Shown: piece after piece, positions 37,542-46,119 of the stretch
How positions within the stretch are numbered: position 1 is the stretch's first letter
Layout of the letters: the number at the start of each line of letters is the position of its first letter
NCBI RefSeq assembly: GCF_036408855.1
Contig: NZ_JAZGJQ010000005.1
Span: forward strand, 77,979 to 141,978
DNA from: Olsenella_K absiana
GTDB taxonomy: Bacteria; Actinomycetota; Coriobacteriia; Coriobacteriales; Atopobiaceae
Direction of reading: 5' to 3'
DNA length: 64,000 nt
Translations under genes and position numbers: made by a program
Notes under the pieces: model-generated
The model's input: only the letters and a program-made list of their open reading frames with translations
The model's database searches: none
What the model was told of the DNA's origin: nothing

Positions 37542-38537
37542 CTAGTCCTCCTCGTCGGTCTTGGCGGAAGGCTCGTCCCCAGCCTTCTCCTCAAGCGCGA
37601 GCTCGATGAACCTCTTGCAGAGGTCAGGGAACTCGATGCCGCCGTGCCTGGCGGAATCGGGAAGCAGGCTTGCTGGGGTCATACCAGGAATGGTGTTGGT
37701 CTCGAGGATGACCGGCGTGCCATCCTCCGTGACAATGAAGTCGCTCCTCGAGCACCCCCGACAGCCGAGCGCCTCGTGTGCCTTGACGGCATACTTCTGC
37801 GCCTTCGCATAGACGCCCGACTCGAGGCGGGCGGGAATGACGTGGTGCAGCGAGGAGGGCTCGTACTTCACCTTGAGGTCGTAGAAGTCTGCGCCGGTCA
37901 CGATCTCGACGATCGGGAGGGCCTGCGGGTCATCGTTGCCGATGACAGGAACGGTGATCTCCGTTCCTACGACGCACGTCTCCACGAGCACGTTGTCGCC
38001 CTCCTCACGCGCCTTCTCGATGGCGGCGTCGAGCTGGGCGCGCTCGGTGACCTTGGTGATGCCATAGCTAGAGCCATTGCAGGCAGGCTTCACGAAGAGG
38101 GGAAGACCGTACTTCTCGACTATCTCATCGAGAAGCTCCTCGGTCAGTTCGTCGTCCGCCTCGATGTCGACGCCCTCAGGAGTCGGGATGCCCGCGTTGC
38201 GGTACATGACCTTCGCAGCGTCCTTCTCAGTCGCCAGTGCAGAGGCCAGCACGCCCGAGAACGTATAAGGCATATGCATTATCTCGCAGAGCCCCTGGAC
38301 GCAACCATCCTCACCATAGCGGCCATGCATGGCGATGAAGGCTACGTCGAATCCGCCGTTGGAGAAGTCCGAGAGGAAGCTGTCGGAGGCGACGTCGAGA
38401 AGCTCGACGGACTCGAAGCCGGCCTCGTGCAGTGCGGTCTCGACCGCACGGCCAGTCTCGAGGGAGATCTCTCGCTCGTCAGACCATCCGCCAGCGAGGA
38501 CAGCCACCTTGTATCGTGTAACGTCCGTGCTTGACAT
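37542..38537 (-). CDS. ddl: D-alanine--D-alanine ligase
   Basis: The 331-residue ATP-grasp ligase makes the D-Ala-D-Ala dipeptide for peptidoglycan precursors. Motifs include KVAVLAGGWSDEREISL, HGRYGEDG (71-78), the ATP-grasp LPLFVKPACNGSSYGI and the metal-binding VILETNTIPGMTPASL. The Tyr in DLKVKY is consistent with D-Ala rather than D-lactate specificity. An AAGGAG site lies seven bases before the ATG. It follows the helicase gene on the same strand, with a 73-base gap, and is divergent from rlmN. Confidence 0.95.
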   Translation of the reverse strand: MSSTDVTRYKVAVLAGGWSDEREISLETGRAVETALHEAGFESVELLDVASDSFLSDFSNGGFDVAFIAMHGRYGEDGCVQGLCEIMHMPYTFSGVLASALATEKDAAKVMYRNAGIPTPEGVDIEADDELTEELLDEIVEKYGLPLFVKPACNGSSYGITKVTERAQLDAAIEKAREEGDNVLVETCVVGTEITVPVIGNDDPQALPIVEIVTGADFYDLKVKYEPSSLHHVIPARLESGVYAKAQKYAVKAHEALGCRGCSRSDFIVTEDGTPVILETNTIPGMTPASLLPDSARHGGIEFPDLCKRFIELALEEKAGDEPSAKTDEED

Positions 38538-38646
38538 GTCATGACTCCTTGAGCGCAACACGTGTGCGCTAGACTCGTTTACATGATTACCTGCGAAAAC
38601 AGGATACTCCTCGTTTTGGTACACAAATAGACAAGGGCAAAATAAC

Positions 38647-39720
38647 ATGACGACAGTAGACGACAACAAGCCGTCCCAGCCGACCGTGCGCCGCAAGCGC
38701 GACCTCCATTCGATGAGCCATGGCGAGATCGTCGAGCTCGTCGCCGAGCTTGGGCAGCCCAAGTTCCGCGTCAAGCAGATCGAGGAATGGGTCTGGGAGA
38801 AGAACGCAAGCTCCTTCGACGACATGACCAACCTCCCCAAGACCCTGAGGCAGAAGCTCGGCGAGGTCGCCTCCCTCGGTGGCGTGGAGGAGGTTGCCGC
38901 CCAGACCTCCATTGATGGCAGCAAGAAGTACCTCCTTCGCTTCCCGGATTCGACTGCCGTGGAGTGCGTCGGCATGCCCACGAAGAACCGTCTTGCCGTC
39001 TGTGCGTCGACCCAGGCGGGCTGCGCCATGGGGTGCGCCTTCTGTGCTACTGGTGCCGCTGGGCTCACCCGCTCCCTCACCGCAGGAGAGATCTACGAGC
39101 AGGTCATGCACGTCCGCGACGACTTCAACACCCGTGTGACATCTGTCGTACTCATGGGTCAGGGCGAACCGTTCATGAACTACGACAACACGCTCGAGGC
39201 CCTACGTCGCCTCAACTCCCCTGATGGGGCGGGCATCGGCGCTCGTCACCTCACCGTGTCGACCTGTGGAGTCATTCCGATGATCCTTCGCTTCGCAAAG
39301 GAGCCCGAGCAGTTCACCCTGGCCGTCTCCCTGCACTCTGCGGTGCAGAGGACCCGTGACTACCTCATGCCCGGCGTCAAGAAGTACTCGTTGATGCATC
39401 TGTATGACGCCATGGGCGAATACGTCGACAAGACGGGGCGTAGGCCCACGTACGAGTACGCTCTCATCAAGGACATCAACGATAGTGACGAGGAGCTTCA
39501 GTACCTCTGTGACTTCTGTCGCGGAACCCTGGCGCACGTGAACATCATCAAGCTAAACGCAATCCCTCACTCCAAGTTCCAGCCCTCTACCGACGAGCGG
39601 GCCGACGAGTTCGTACGACGGCTCGCCAACGTCGGCGTGGAGGCAACCGTCCGCAACTCGCGTGGCGCAGACATCGACGCCGCCTGTGGTCAGCTTAGCC
39701 AGAAGGTACTGCGTTCGTAA
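38647..39720 (+). CDS. rlmN: Dual-specificity 23S rRNA/tRNA (adenine-C2) methyltransferase RlmN
   Basis: The 357-residue radical-SAM enzyme methylates A2503 of 23S rRNA and A37 of some tRNAs. The 4Fe-4S cluster motif C126-x3-C130-x2-C133 (GCAMGCAFCATG) is present. The N-terminal accessory domain has KFRVKQIEEWVWEKNA. GQGEPFMNY is the GGE-like SAM motif. The C-terminal VRNSRGADIDAACGQL contains the acceptor Cys region. It stands alone on the plus strand, with a terminator overlapping a parS site downstream. Confidence 0.97.
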   Translation: MTTVDDNKPSQPTVRRKRDLHSMSHGEIVELVAELGQPKFRVKQIEEWVWEKNASSFDDMTNLPKTLRQKLGEVASLGGVEEVAAQTSIDGSKKYLLRFPDSTAVECVGMPTKNRLAVCASTQAGCAMGCAFCATGAAGLTRSLTAGEIYEQVMHVRDDFNTRVTSVVLMGQGEPFMNYDNTLEALRRLNSPDGAGIGARHLTVSTCGVIPMILRFAKEPEQFTLAVSLHSAVQRTRDYLMPGVKKYSLMHLYDAMGEYVDKTGRRPTYEYALIKDINDSDEELQYLCDFCRGTLAHVNIIKLNAIPHSKFQPSTDERADEFVRRLANVGVEATVRNSRGADIDAACGQLSQKVLRS

Positions 39721-39800
39721 GACGGGGCGTTCTTCGGACCGCACCTCCCTTTGGCTCGACGGTAAAGCCCGGTCACAGTCGTACTACAAACGAAGCGAAC

Positions 39801-39842
39801 AACACCGCGAGGCCGACTTTCAGTCGACCTCGCGGTGTTTCA
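39801..39842. terminator. Strong terminator after rlmN
   Basis: AACACCGCGAGG (39801-39812) pairs with CCTCGCGGTGTT (39828-39839), extended by CGACT/AGTCG after one mismatch, around a TTC loop. TTTCAC follows. The last bases overlap the parS site. Confidence 0.85.
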
Positions 39843-39850
39843 CGTGAAAC
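39837..39850. promoter_or_regulatory. parS: parS centromere site 1
   Basis: GTTTCACGTGAAAC is a perfect match to the conserved ParB-binding palindrome, 2.1 kb from the end of parA. It abuts the rlmN terminator. Confidence 0.92.
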
Positions 39851-39955
39851 GTCGATTAGCATCTACGTCGCATCATCCGTACCACGGAGAAGCGCGGCTG
39901 GCCCTGTAGCCAGCCGCGCTTAAAACGTTCGCATCATGGGCGTCTTTGTTGGAGG

Positions 39956-40228
39956 TCAGTATCCGAGCGTCTCCCACTGCCGAATGGTCGCTTCCCTATT
40001 GCTGTGGTCTGCCGGAGAGGGGTGTACCATCTGGTCGACGTACGGCCTGACCGCCTCTACGATCTCATGAGCCCGAGACTTTGCTTCAGCAAACCTGGTC
40101 TCGAGCTCAACCTTCTTCTCGGCAGGTATCGCATACGTATATGCCAGGTACCCCACACCCGCCATGGCCACCGATACCGCCATCGTCCTACCAATTGCCT
40201 TGATGCCCACTGTTGACACCTCCGTCAT
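39956..40228 (-). CDS. Small single-pass membrane protein downstream of parB
   Basis: The 90-residue protein starts MTEVSTVGIKAIGRTM. It has one hydrophobic segment (about 15-34, AVSVAMAGVGYLAYTYAIPA) and a polar helical C-terminal part (KKVELETRFAEAKSRAHEIVEAVRPYV) that may form a coiled coil. I do not recognise it. A TTG three codons upstream is an alternative start. It is 25 bases after parB on the same strand, so it is probably cotranscribed with the partition genes. Confidence 0.6.
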   Translation of the reverse strand: MTEVSTVGIKAIGRTMAVSVAMAGVGYLAYTYAIPAEKKVELETRFAEAKSRAHEIVEAVRPYVDQMVHPSPADHSNREATIRQWETLGY

Positions 40229-40253
40229 ACCGTCCAAGCCCTAAACCGCTTAA

Positions 40254-41150
40254 CTACTCGTCCTTATCGAACCCCGAATCCCCCTCCGCAGAAGTAAGGA
40301 GTGAGATGAGTGCCGACAGCTGACCTTCGTCCTCGAACTGAATCTCAAGCTTGTTCTTGCCCCGCACCCGACGCACGGCGACCGGCAGTTTCAGCACGTC
40401 GCGCAGTCTCCGTTCGGCGATAGCGTAGGCCGCGGGTCTAACCTTCCTGGTCTCGGTCTCTTTCTCTCCCTCGCTCGCCTGGACAGAAATCCACGAAGCA
40501 AGCTTTTCTGTCTGACGAACCGAGAGCCCCTCTCGCACGACCCTCTCTGCCAGACTCATGCGATTCTCCTCCCCGTCGACCGAGAGGATCGCACGAGCAT
40601 GACCAGGCGTGAGCTTCCCAGCCCGTAGCAACTCCTGGATTCCCTCGGGCAGTTCGAGCAGCCGTAGGGAATTCGCAATGGAGGAACGCGAACGAGAGAT
40701 CAGGTCCGCGAGGTCCTGCTGCCTCAACCCATTTTCTTCGATAAGCCTGTGATAGCCCATCGCGGTCTCGATGGGGTTGAGATCTTCTCGCTGTAGGTTC
40801 TCGATCAGGGCAATCTTGAGCATGTCCTCATCGCTGACATCCCTCACGATTGCGGGCACTGTCATGAGTCCTGCCCGTCGTGATGCTTGATAGCGTCTTT
40901 CACCCGCCACTATTTCATATCCGTCGACATGCCTGCGCACGACGATAGGCTGGATGAGGCCGTTCTGACGAATCGAATCCGCAAGCTCGTCAAGAGCCGC
41001 ATCGTCGAAGAGCTTGCGCGGCTGGTTTGGGTTCACCCGGATCTCATCGAGTGGAATCTCCGCCTGGCCAGCCTCGAGCGTGCCGACCTCTCCAGCAGTC
41101 TCTCCCAGCAGCGACTCGAGGCCCCGTCCAAGACCGCTGTGCTTAGCCAC
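40254..41150 (-). CDS. parB: Chromosome-partitioning protein ParB (Spo0J family)
   Basis: The 298-residue CTP-dependent parS-binding clamp has the N-terminal AKHSGLGRGLESLL, box I (IRVNPNQPRKLFDD), the CTPase/arginine-rich motif GERRYQASRRAG, the ENLQREDLNPIE segment, the helix-turn-helix LRQQDLADLISRSRSSIANSLRLL, and a C-terminal dimerisation domain. The GTG start at 41150 overlaps the parA stop, so the two are translationally coupled. Three parS sites lie within about 2.5 kb. Confidence 0.96.
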   Translation of the reverse strand: MAKHSGLGRGLESLLGETAGEVGTLEAGQAEIPLDEIRVNPNQPRKLFDDAALDELADSIRQNGLIQPIVVRRHVDGYEIVAGERRYQASRRAGLMTVPAIVRDVSDEDMLKIALIENLQREDLNPIETAMGYHRLIEENGLRQQDLADLISRSRSSIANSLRLLELPEGIQELLRAGKLTPGHARAILSVDGEENRMSLAERVVREGLSVRQTEKLASWISVQASEGEKETETRKVRPAAYAIAERRLRDVLKLPVAVRRVRGKNKLEIQFEDEGQLSALISLLTSAEGDSGFDKDE

Positions 41151-41943
41151 GTCGTACCACCTCTTTCGCCAGCTTCCCATACGCCAGGGCACCACGGCTC
41201 ATGCGAGAGTAGTGGTTGATCGGGAGTCCGTGGCTAGGCGCCTCCGAGAGCTTTACGTTGCGTGGAATGACGGTCTTGAAGACCTTCTTACCAAAGTACG
41301 TCTGCACCTCGTCCACGACCTGTTTTGAGAGGGTCGTCCTGGCGTCAAACATGGTCATAAGGACGCCGAAGATCTCAAGATCGGGATTCAGGCGTGACTT
41401 AACCATCTTCATCGACTCGAGGAGCTTGGTCAGCCCCTCGAGCGCATAGAACTCACATTGAATCGGAATGAGCAGAGAGTCGGCGGCTACGAGAGCGTCT
41501 AGCGTCAGCACCCCGAGCGATGGAGGACAGTCGATGAAGATGTAGTCAAACTCGTCGCGCACTGGTGCTATCAGGCGCTTGAGGACCGTCTCCCTGTCCT
41601 CCATCGTCACAAGCTCGATCTCAGCACCAGCAAGCGAGATTGTCGATGGAGCGATGAAGACCGTTGGCTCGATGGTATCGAGGATGACGTCCTGGAGACC
41701 GCAGCGACCGGAAAGCGCGTCATAGACGTCTCCATGAAGGCTTTCTTTCTCGATTCCAAAGCCACTCGTCGCGTTGCCCTGCGGGTCGAAGTCTATGACG
41801 AGGACCTTCTTCTTTGATTCTCCGAGCGCGGCGGAGAGGTTGACCGCAGTCGTAGACTTCCCGACTCCACCCTTCTGGTTGATGATGGCGATTACCTGGG
41901 AGTCTCGTTGCGGTAGCGCCCTCTTGGTCCCTGTGTATCCCAC
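41143..41943 (-). CDS. parA: Chromosome-partitioning ATPase ParA (Soj family)
   Basis: The 266-residue Walker-type ATPase has the deviant Walker A KGGVGKST (24-31), Walker A' VLVIDFDPQGNATSG, Walker B YIFIDCPPSLG, and DNA-binding basic residues near the C-terminus. It moves ParB-parS complexes for origin segregation. It is transcribed with parB and lies on the left, minus-strand arm of the origin region. Confidence 0.97.
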   Translation of the reverse strand: MGYTGTKRALPQRDSQVIAIINQKGGVGKSTTAVNLSAALGESKKKVLVIDFDPQGNATSGFGIEKESLHGDVYDALSGRCGLQDVILDTIEPTVFIAPSTISLAGAEIELVTMEDRETVLKRLIAPVRDEFDYIFIDCPPSLGVLTLDALVAADSLLIPIQCEFYALEGLTKLLESMKMVKSRLNPDLEIFGVLMTMFDARTTLSKQVVDEVQTYFGKKVFKTVIPRNVKLSEAPSHGLPINHYSRMSRGALAYGKLAKEVVRRG

Positions 41944-42135
41944 GTCTTCCTCCCCTGTTCGCTTCGCATCATGGCTATCGGATGCTCTACTTTACACGCT
42001 CGAAGAGCCCGAGTTCCAGAACGAGATGCTTGTCACTTTCTGCCGGCACGGCCGCGATTTCATGCCTAACACGTGCAAGTATCACCACGTATCGGGACAA
42101 CAAAGGCGCCCTCATCGCCCACGCCGCGCGAAAAT

Positions 42136-42149
42136 GTTTCACGTGAATC
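42136..42149. promoter_or_regulatory. parS: parS site 2 (one mismatch)
   Basis: GTTTCACGTGAATC differs from the perfect palindrome at one base. It is about 190 bases upstream of parA. Confidence 0.75.
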
Positions 42150-42519
42150 ACGTATCCTAAGGAAGCATGACGTTGACACCGTCCCACGGTCAGGTCGACC
42201 GTGACTCAGCGTATCGACTCCTAAACAGGAGCTTCCCGCCCCTATCCCTTGATTCGCGCCACATTACGGGAACTCGAACCATGCTCGTCAGCATGGTGGG
42301 TATGGAGGCATGATCTTGTCGATATTCGGCCACCCCTTAGTCCGATGCCCTGAAGAGGCGACCACCCTAGTTTGATACTTCTAGGACGCGGCAGGTCATC
42401 TCGTGACCGTCCCCAGGCTTCCTCAACCTATTGCCAATCCATGGGCAGCCTAGGCAACGTAGAGTGTGGGAGGATGGGAGCACACGCGAATCGTGCCAAC
42501 CGGCACGTTCCACATTCCT

Positions 42520-42533
42520 GTTTCACGTGAAAC
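42520..42533. promoter_or_regulatory. parS: parS site 3
   Basis: GTTTCACGTGAAAC, flanked by T and A to give the full 16-base consensus palindrome. Confidence 0.93.
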
Positions 42534-42688
42534 ACGCTCACGTGCGTGCTCGGGAGAAGGCCAGCCGACACCTCAGGGGCTCAGTGGAGACGGTCTAGCC
42601 GGCCTCCTGACGATCAGCACATGGCCTCTGTACCCAGGCTGAGCTTGAGAACTCACGAACTGCATGGGTAACGCGCCTCTCATGAGGA

Positions 42689-42722
42689 GGACGCTCTGCA
42701 TGCGAGCTAATGCGGAGCGTCC
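42689..42722. terminator. Stable hairpin at the 3' end of rsmG
   Basis: GGACGCTC (42689-42696) pairs with GAGCGTCC (42715-42722), and GCAT/ATGC extends the stem after one T-G pair. It abuts the rsmG stop codon at 42724. No T tract follows on the minus strand. Confidence 0.55.
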
Positions 42723-42723
42723 C

Positions 42724-43449
42724 CTAGACACCAAGCGGCTGATGGCTTGCCATCCCAGTCTTGCGAGGTAGCTTTACCTTCGGGCTTCCGACCCTTCTGT
42801 AGGTGAGAACCTCCCTGTGACCCAGGCCCTCCGGCAGCTCATACTCGTCAAGGGCAACCGGCCGAAGCCCGCATATCGCCGCCGCCTTGTTTCCGGCGAG
42901 AATCTCGTCCTCATCGGGCCTCGCCTTGGCGATGACCAGCAGTCCGTCCTTACAGAGAAAAGGTGTGGCATATTCGACAAGCACATTCACTTGTGCGACG
43001 GCGCGCGCGACCACGGCCGCATAAGCCCCCTTCTGTACCTTTGCGAGCTCCTCAACGCGGACGTGCCGGGCCTCGACCTGCTCAGCGAGGCCGAGCTCGT
43101 CGATGAAGCCCCGTACGGCGTTCACCTTCTTACCAACGGAGTCTACGAGCACTCCTCGCCTGCCCGTGACCACAGCGAGCGGAAGGCCGGGGTAGCCCGC
43201 CCCGGTACCTATGTCCAGGAAGGCCCCCTCTGGTGCCTCGTCAAGCCTGGAGGCAAGGAGAAGCGAGTCAAGGATGTGCAGGATGAGCGCGTCACGATCG
43301 TCCACGATTCTCGTCAGGTTGACTACCTTGTTCTTTTCCTCCACGAGGCACAGGTGTCCGACGAGCTTCTCGGCCTGATCTCGAGTCAAGGATATGCCGT
43401 AGCCACTCGCAGCGTCCGCGAGCTTCTCGATCCCCTCTTCCAGGTCCAT
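42724..43449 (-). CDS. rsmG: 16S rRNA (guanine527-N7)-methyltransferase RsmG
   Basis: The 241-residue SAM-dependent methyltransferase is also known as GidB. The family motifs are NLTRIVDDRDALILHILDSL, the SAM loop FLDIGTGAGYPGLPLAVV, LVDSVGKKVNAV, and a basic C-terminus. The ATG at 43449 has a GGGGGT site. It lies in the usual place between parA and the jag/yidC genes of the origin region. mnmG, which often accompanies it, is not in this window. Confidence 0.96.
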   Translation of the reverse strand: MDLEEGIEKLADAASGYGISLTRDQAEKLVGHLCLVEEKNKVVNLTRIVDDRDALILHILDSLLLASRLDEAPEGAFLDIGTGAGYPGLPLAVVTGRRGVLVDSVGKKVNAVRGFIDELGLAEQVEARHVRVEELAKVQKGAYAAVVARAVAQVNVLVEYATPFLCKDGLLVIAKARPDEDEILAGNKAAAICGLRPVALDEYELPEGLGHREVLTYRRVGSPKVKLPRKTGMASHQPLGV

Positions 43450-43577
43450 GCGACCCCCTATCCCACGAGCGGACAACGTAGCTAAGCGCTATCCGAGGAT
43501 ACCAAGTTGTCGGAGGCACAACGGTCCCCGCCCCTCGAGGCGCCACAAGAACGACGTGCCTTAGATTGCCGACGCAT

Positions 43578-43627
43578 AGAAAGGGCCCCGGCATGTCCTC
43601 GCGAAGGCTTCGGACTGCCAGGGGCCC
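43578..43627 (-). terminator. Terminator after the KH/R3H gene
   Basis: On the minus strand GGGCCCC-TGGCA and TGCC-GGGGCCC form an 11-pair stem with one bulge, followed by TTTCT. It ends the rpmH-rnpA-yidD-yidC-khpB transcript before rsmG. Confidence 0.65.
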
Positions 43628-43663
43628 ACGTACGGTTCTGAGAAGAGCTACCGCGGCGAGAAG

Positions 43664-44251
43664 CTACTTGACCGGGGTGATAACTACGTAACGGTCAGGG
43701 TCCTCCCCCTCGGAATGCGTCGCCACCTCGTCATCGTCCACAAGCGCAATGTGCACGAGCCTGCGCTCGTAGGCGTTCATCGGCGCCAGGGAGACTGCGC
43801 TCCCCTGCCGCTTCGCACGGGCGGCGGCAGAGAGCGCGATGGTGCGGACCTTATCCTTGCGACGGCTCTTATAGCCTTCGATGTCTACGACGACGGGGTA
43901 GTGGAACTTGAGGTTGCTGCTCATCAGGGAGGAGAGGACCATCTGCAGCGCATCGAGCGTGCGGCCGTGGCGCCCGATGAGGACCGCGAGGTTCCCGCCG
44001 TTGATGTCGAGTATGAGCTCGCCCTCGTCGCCGTCGTACTCGTCGATGGACGACTTGTCCTCGCCGAAGAACCCGAGGATGTCCCTCAGGTATCCGACCG
44101 CGACATCCGCGATCTTGTCCGTCTCTTCCTCGGTCAGCTCCTTGGTCGCCGCATAGTGCTCGCGAATCTCAGCAAAGGCGTCGTCGGCCGCAGCCTCCGT
44201 CGTCTCCTGTGCCCCTTCGCTCACCGAGGAGGTGATGCCCTCGTCCTCCAT
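43664..44251 (-). CDS. khpB: KhpB/Jag-like RNA-binding protein (KH + R3H)
   Basis: The 195-residue protein has an acidic N-terminal segment, a KH-type domain (about 75-130, LDINGGNLAVLIGRHGRTLD with the GxxG-type loop), and an R3H domain (about 135-195, PMNAYERRLVHIALVDDDEV...DPDRYVVITP). Such proteins bind RNA and affect cell division and wall synthesis. The Jag-N domain found in many homologues is absent. It lies 79 bases after yidC, the standard neighbour. Confidence 0.92.
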   Translation of the reverse strand: MEDEGITSSVSEGAQETTEAAADDAFAEIREHYAATKELTEEETDKIADVAVGYLRDILGFFGEDKSSIDEYDGDEGELILDINGGNLAVLIGRHGRTLDALQMVLSSLMSSNLKFHYPVVVDIEGYKSRRKDKVRTIALSAAARAKRQGSAVSLAPMNAYERRLVHIALVDDDEVATHSEGEDPDRYVVITPVK

Positions 44252-44330
44252 GTGTTACCTCCAGGATTCAAATTCAAGGGGCATGACGCAACATGCACGC
44301 CATGCCCCACCTTGCATTCTCTGCCGTACC

Positions 44331-45092
44331 CTACTTCTTCTTGCGGGGGCGCGCCTTACGCTCCTTGCGGACCACGTCGACCTTGACCGCATCCGCCGCG
44401 AGCTTCGCCTCGGTCTCAGCCTTAACCTTCTCGGTGACGCGCTTGGTCACGATCTGCTGCTGGACGACCTGCCAGACGGCGGAGGTCACGTAGTAGATCA
44501 GGACGCCGGAGTTGATGCTCCACGCGAACCAGAGAATGAAGACCGACATGACGCCACCCATGATCAGGGACTGCCTCGCCTGCTCGGAGTCCGAGTTCTG
44601 GCGAGACTGGAGCACCATGGGGATGAAGGTGAGGACGCCATCGAGAATCACGAGGGCGAGGTAGGGCAGCGCAGCGGCCCAACCGTTAGTCGCCATGACG
44701 TTGGCCGGGGACTGTCCGAGCTCGATGAAGCCGTAAAGCGTCGCGTCTACGGGAATGTGATCGCGGGTTACGCTGAAGAGCGCAAAGAAGACCGGCATCT
44801 GGAGGATGAGGGGCAGGCAACCACCGAGCGGGTTGAACTTGTTCTCGGCGTAGAACTTCTGCAGCTCCTCAGACTGCCTCTGAGGGTCATCGGCGTAGCG
44901 CTGCTGAATCTCCATGAGCTTCGGCTGGAGCGCCTGCATCTTCGCGGAGGAGGCGGTAGACCTCGTCATGAGGGGCATGATGAGGATCCGGATGATCACC
45001 GTCAGGATGACGATGGCGAGACCCCAGTCTCCGCAGATGCCCTGCAGTCCGGCGAGGATGCCGCTCAGGAAGTTAATAAACCAATCCCACAT
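44331..45092 (-). CDS. yidC: Membrane protein insertase YidC/Oxa1
   Basis: The 253-residue inner-membrane insertase of the short type without a large periplasmic domain has about five membrane helices. The hydrophilic groove Arg is in the first helices (VIIRILIMPLMTRST). NPLGGCLPLILQMPVFFALF precedes a helical hairpin, and the C-terminus is basic (RKERKARPRKKK), suited to ribosome binding. It is in the rpmH-rnpA-yidD-yidC-khpB operon, 21 bases after yidD. Confidence 0.96.
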   Translation of the reverse strand: MWDWFINFLSGILAGLQGICGDWGLAIVILTVIIRILIMPLMTRSTASSAKMQALQPKLMEIQQRYADDPQRQSEELQKFYAENKFNPLGGCLPLILQMPVFFALFSVTRDHIPVDATLYGFIELGQSPANVMATNGWAAALPYLALVILDGVLTFIPMVLQSRQNSDSEQARQSLIMGGVMSVFILWFAWSINSGVLIYYVTSAVWQVVQQQIVTKRVTEKVKAETEAKLAADAVKVDVVRKERKARPRKKK

Positions 45093-45113
45093 GGTGTCCG
45101 AGCCACTCTTTCT

Positions 45114-45347
45114 CTAGGGAACGGGATCATATCCACCGCGGTGAAAGGGGTTGCACCTCAGGATCCTCCTAAGGGCGAGCCATGTACCCTTCGCCGCCCC
45201 GTACTTCGAAATCGCCTCTATCGCGTACTGGGAGCAAGTCGGCGAGTAGATGCACGAGTCCGGGAGAATAGGTGAAATAAAGCGCTGGTACCCACGTATC
45301 AGGAGCATGAAGGCCCTTGCGACAAAACCCTTGCCGTCAGTCCCCAT
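45114..45347 (-). CDS. yidD: Membrane protein insertion efficiency factor YidD
   Basis: The 77-residue protein carries the family hallmarks GYQRFISPILPDSCIYSPTC, SQYAIEAISKYG and LRRILRCNPFHRGGYDPVP. It is membrane-associated through an amphipathic N-terminal helix. It overlaps the end of rnpA by 11 bases. Confidence 0.97.
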   Translation of the reverse strand: MGTDGKGFVARAFMLLIRGYQRFISPILPDSCIYSPTCSQYAIEAISKYGAAKGTWLALRRILRCNPFHRGGYDPVP

Positions 45348-45672
45348 CGCATCTCACGCCCGCCTTGCGGAGGAGCTGAGAGAGCGCATAAGCAACCTCG
45401 ACGGATGACGCTCCGTGTGTTGCCTTTGTTGCAAACATGATTATGCTCGCATCCTCTGACGGAAGGCCACACTCGTACGCCGCCGCACGTAGAACCCTTT
45501 TGCACCTGTTCCTGAAAACCGCATTGCCAAGCCTCTTAGGTGCAACAAAGGCGACTTTGTTCAAGCCGCCTTCGCTCACCCTGAGAACTGTTATGCGTAC
45601 AAGCCGATGGTTATAGCGCCTACCACCAGAGAAGACCCTCTCAAATTCCTTCTTGGATTTGATGGTCTCCAT
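45337..45672 (-). CDS. rnpA: Ribonuclease P protein component
   Basis: The 111-residue protein subunit of RNase P helps the catalytic RNA process tRNA 5' ends. Recognisable parts are METIKSKKEFERVFSGG, the central RITVLRVSEGGLNKVAFVAP strand region, and the RNR motif (KRLGNAVFRNRCKRVLR). The start at 45672 matches the family N-terminus; an upstream extension lies over rpmH in another frame. Confidence 0.96.
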   Translation of the reverse strand: METIKSKKEFERVFSGGRRYNHRLVRITVLRVSEGGLNKVAFVAPKRLGNAVFRNRCKRVLRAAAYECGLPSEDASIIMFATKATHGASSVEVAYALSQLLRKAGVRCDGD

Positions 45673-45679
45673 TTGGTTC

Positions 45680-45814
45680 CTAAACGGTGAGCTTCTTGCG
45701 GCCCTTGGCGCGGCGGCGGGCGAGGACCAGACGGCCGCCCTTGGTAGCCATGCGAGCACGGAAGCCGTGGGTCTTAGCGCGCTTCCTCTTGTTGGGCTGA
45801 TACGTACGCTTCAT
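45680..45814 (-). CDS. rpmH: 50S ribosomal protein L34
   Basis: The 44-residue, highly basic ribosomal protein starts MKRTYQPNKRKRAKTHGF and ends KGRKKLTV. It is the first gene of the minus-strand operon, with two promoters upstream. It marks the left side of the origin region, as in most bacteria. Confidence 0.98.
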   Translation of the reverse strand: MKRTYQPNKRKRAKTHGFRARMATKGGRLVLARRRAKGRKKLTV

Positions 45815-45861
45815 CTCGAATCCTCCTGGGATAATACCAATGTCCAGTTCTGAGCCCTCAG

Positions 45862-45891
45862 ATTGTATGGGCCACCTGAGGCCGCTGTCAA
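45862..45891 (-). promoter_or_regulatory. Proximal promoter of rpmH
   Basis: On the minus strand TTGACA (45891-45886) and TACAAT (45867-45862) are separated by 18 bases. This near-consensus promoter lies 47 bases upstream of the rpmH ATG. Confidence 0.8.
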
Positions 45892-45922
45892 TTTCAACTG
45901 GGCAATTCTGCAAACTCTACTC

Positions 45923-45952
45923 ATAGTACGCGAAAGTCGGGCGCCTTGGCAA
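45923..45952 (-). promoter_or_regulatory. Distal promoter of rpmH
   Basis: On the minus strand TTGCCA (45952-45947) and TACTAT (45928-45923) are separated by 18 bases, upstream of the proximal promoter. Confidence 0.55.
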
Positions 45953-46119
45953 AGGTAGTCTCGTGAATCACAAAGTATGCGCCGAGCCCTGCAGAGATCC
46001 AGCGGCCCGAGCTCCGTAGTGCGCAAGCCGGAGGCCAAACCATCCGAGGGCCCGTCGGCGCGGGGTTCACCTCCTCCGAGCCGCTCATATCACCAGGCGC
46101 CCGCCGCGGAAAGCTCCCG

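Larger units (their letters stand above)
41944..42723. other. 780-base non-coding region containing two parS sites
   Basis: I find no convincing gene between parA and rsmG. The region is less GC-rich than its neighbours. It contains parS-like sites at 42136 and 42520 and ends in the strong hairpin at 42689-42722 beside the rsmG 3' end. It looks like a partition-complex loading zone. Confidence 0.6.
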
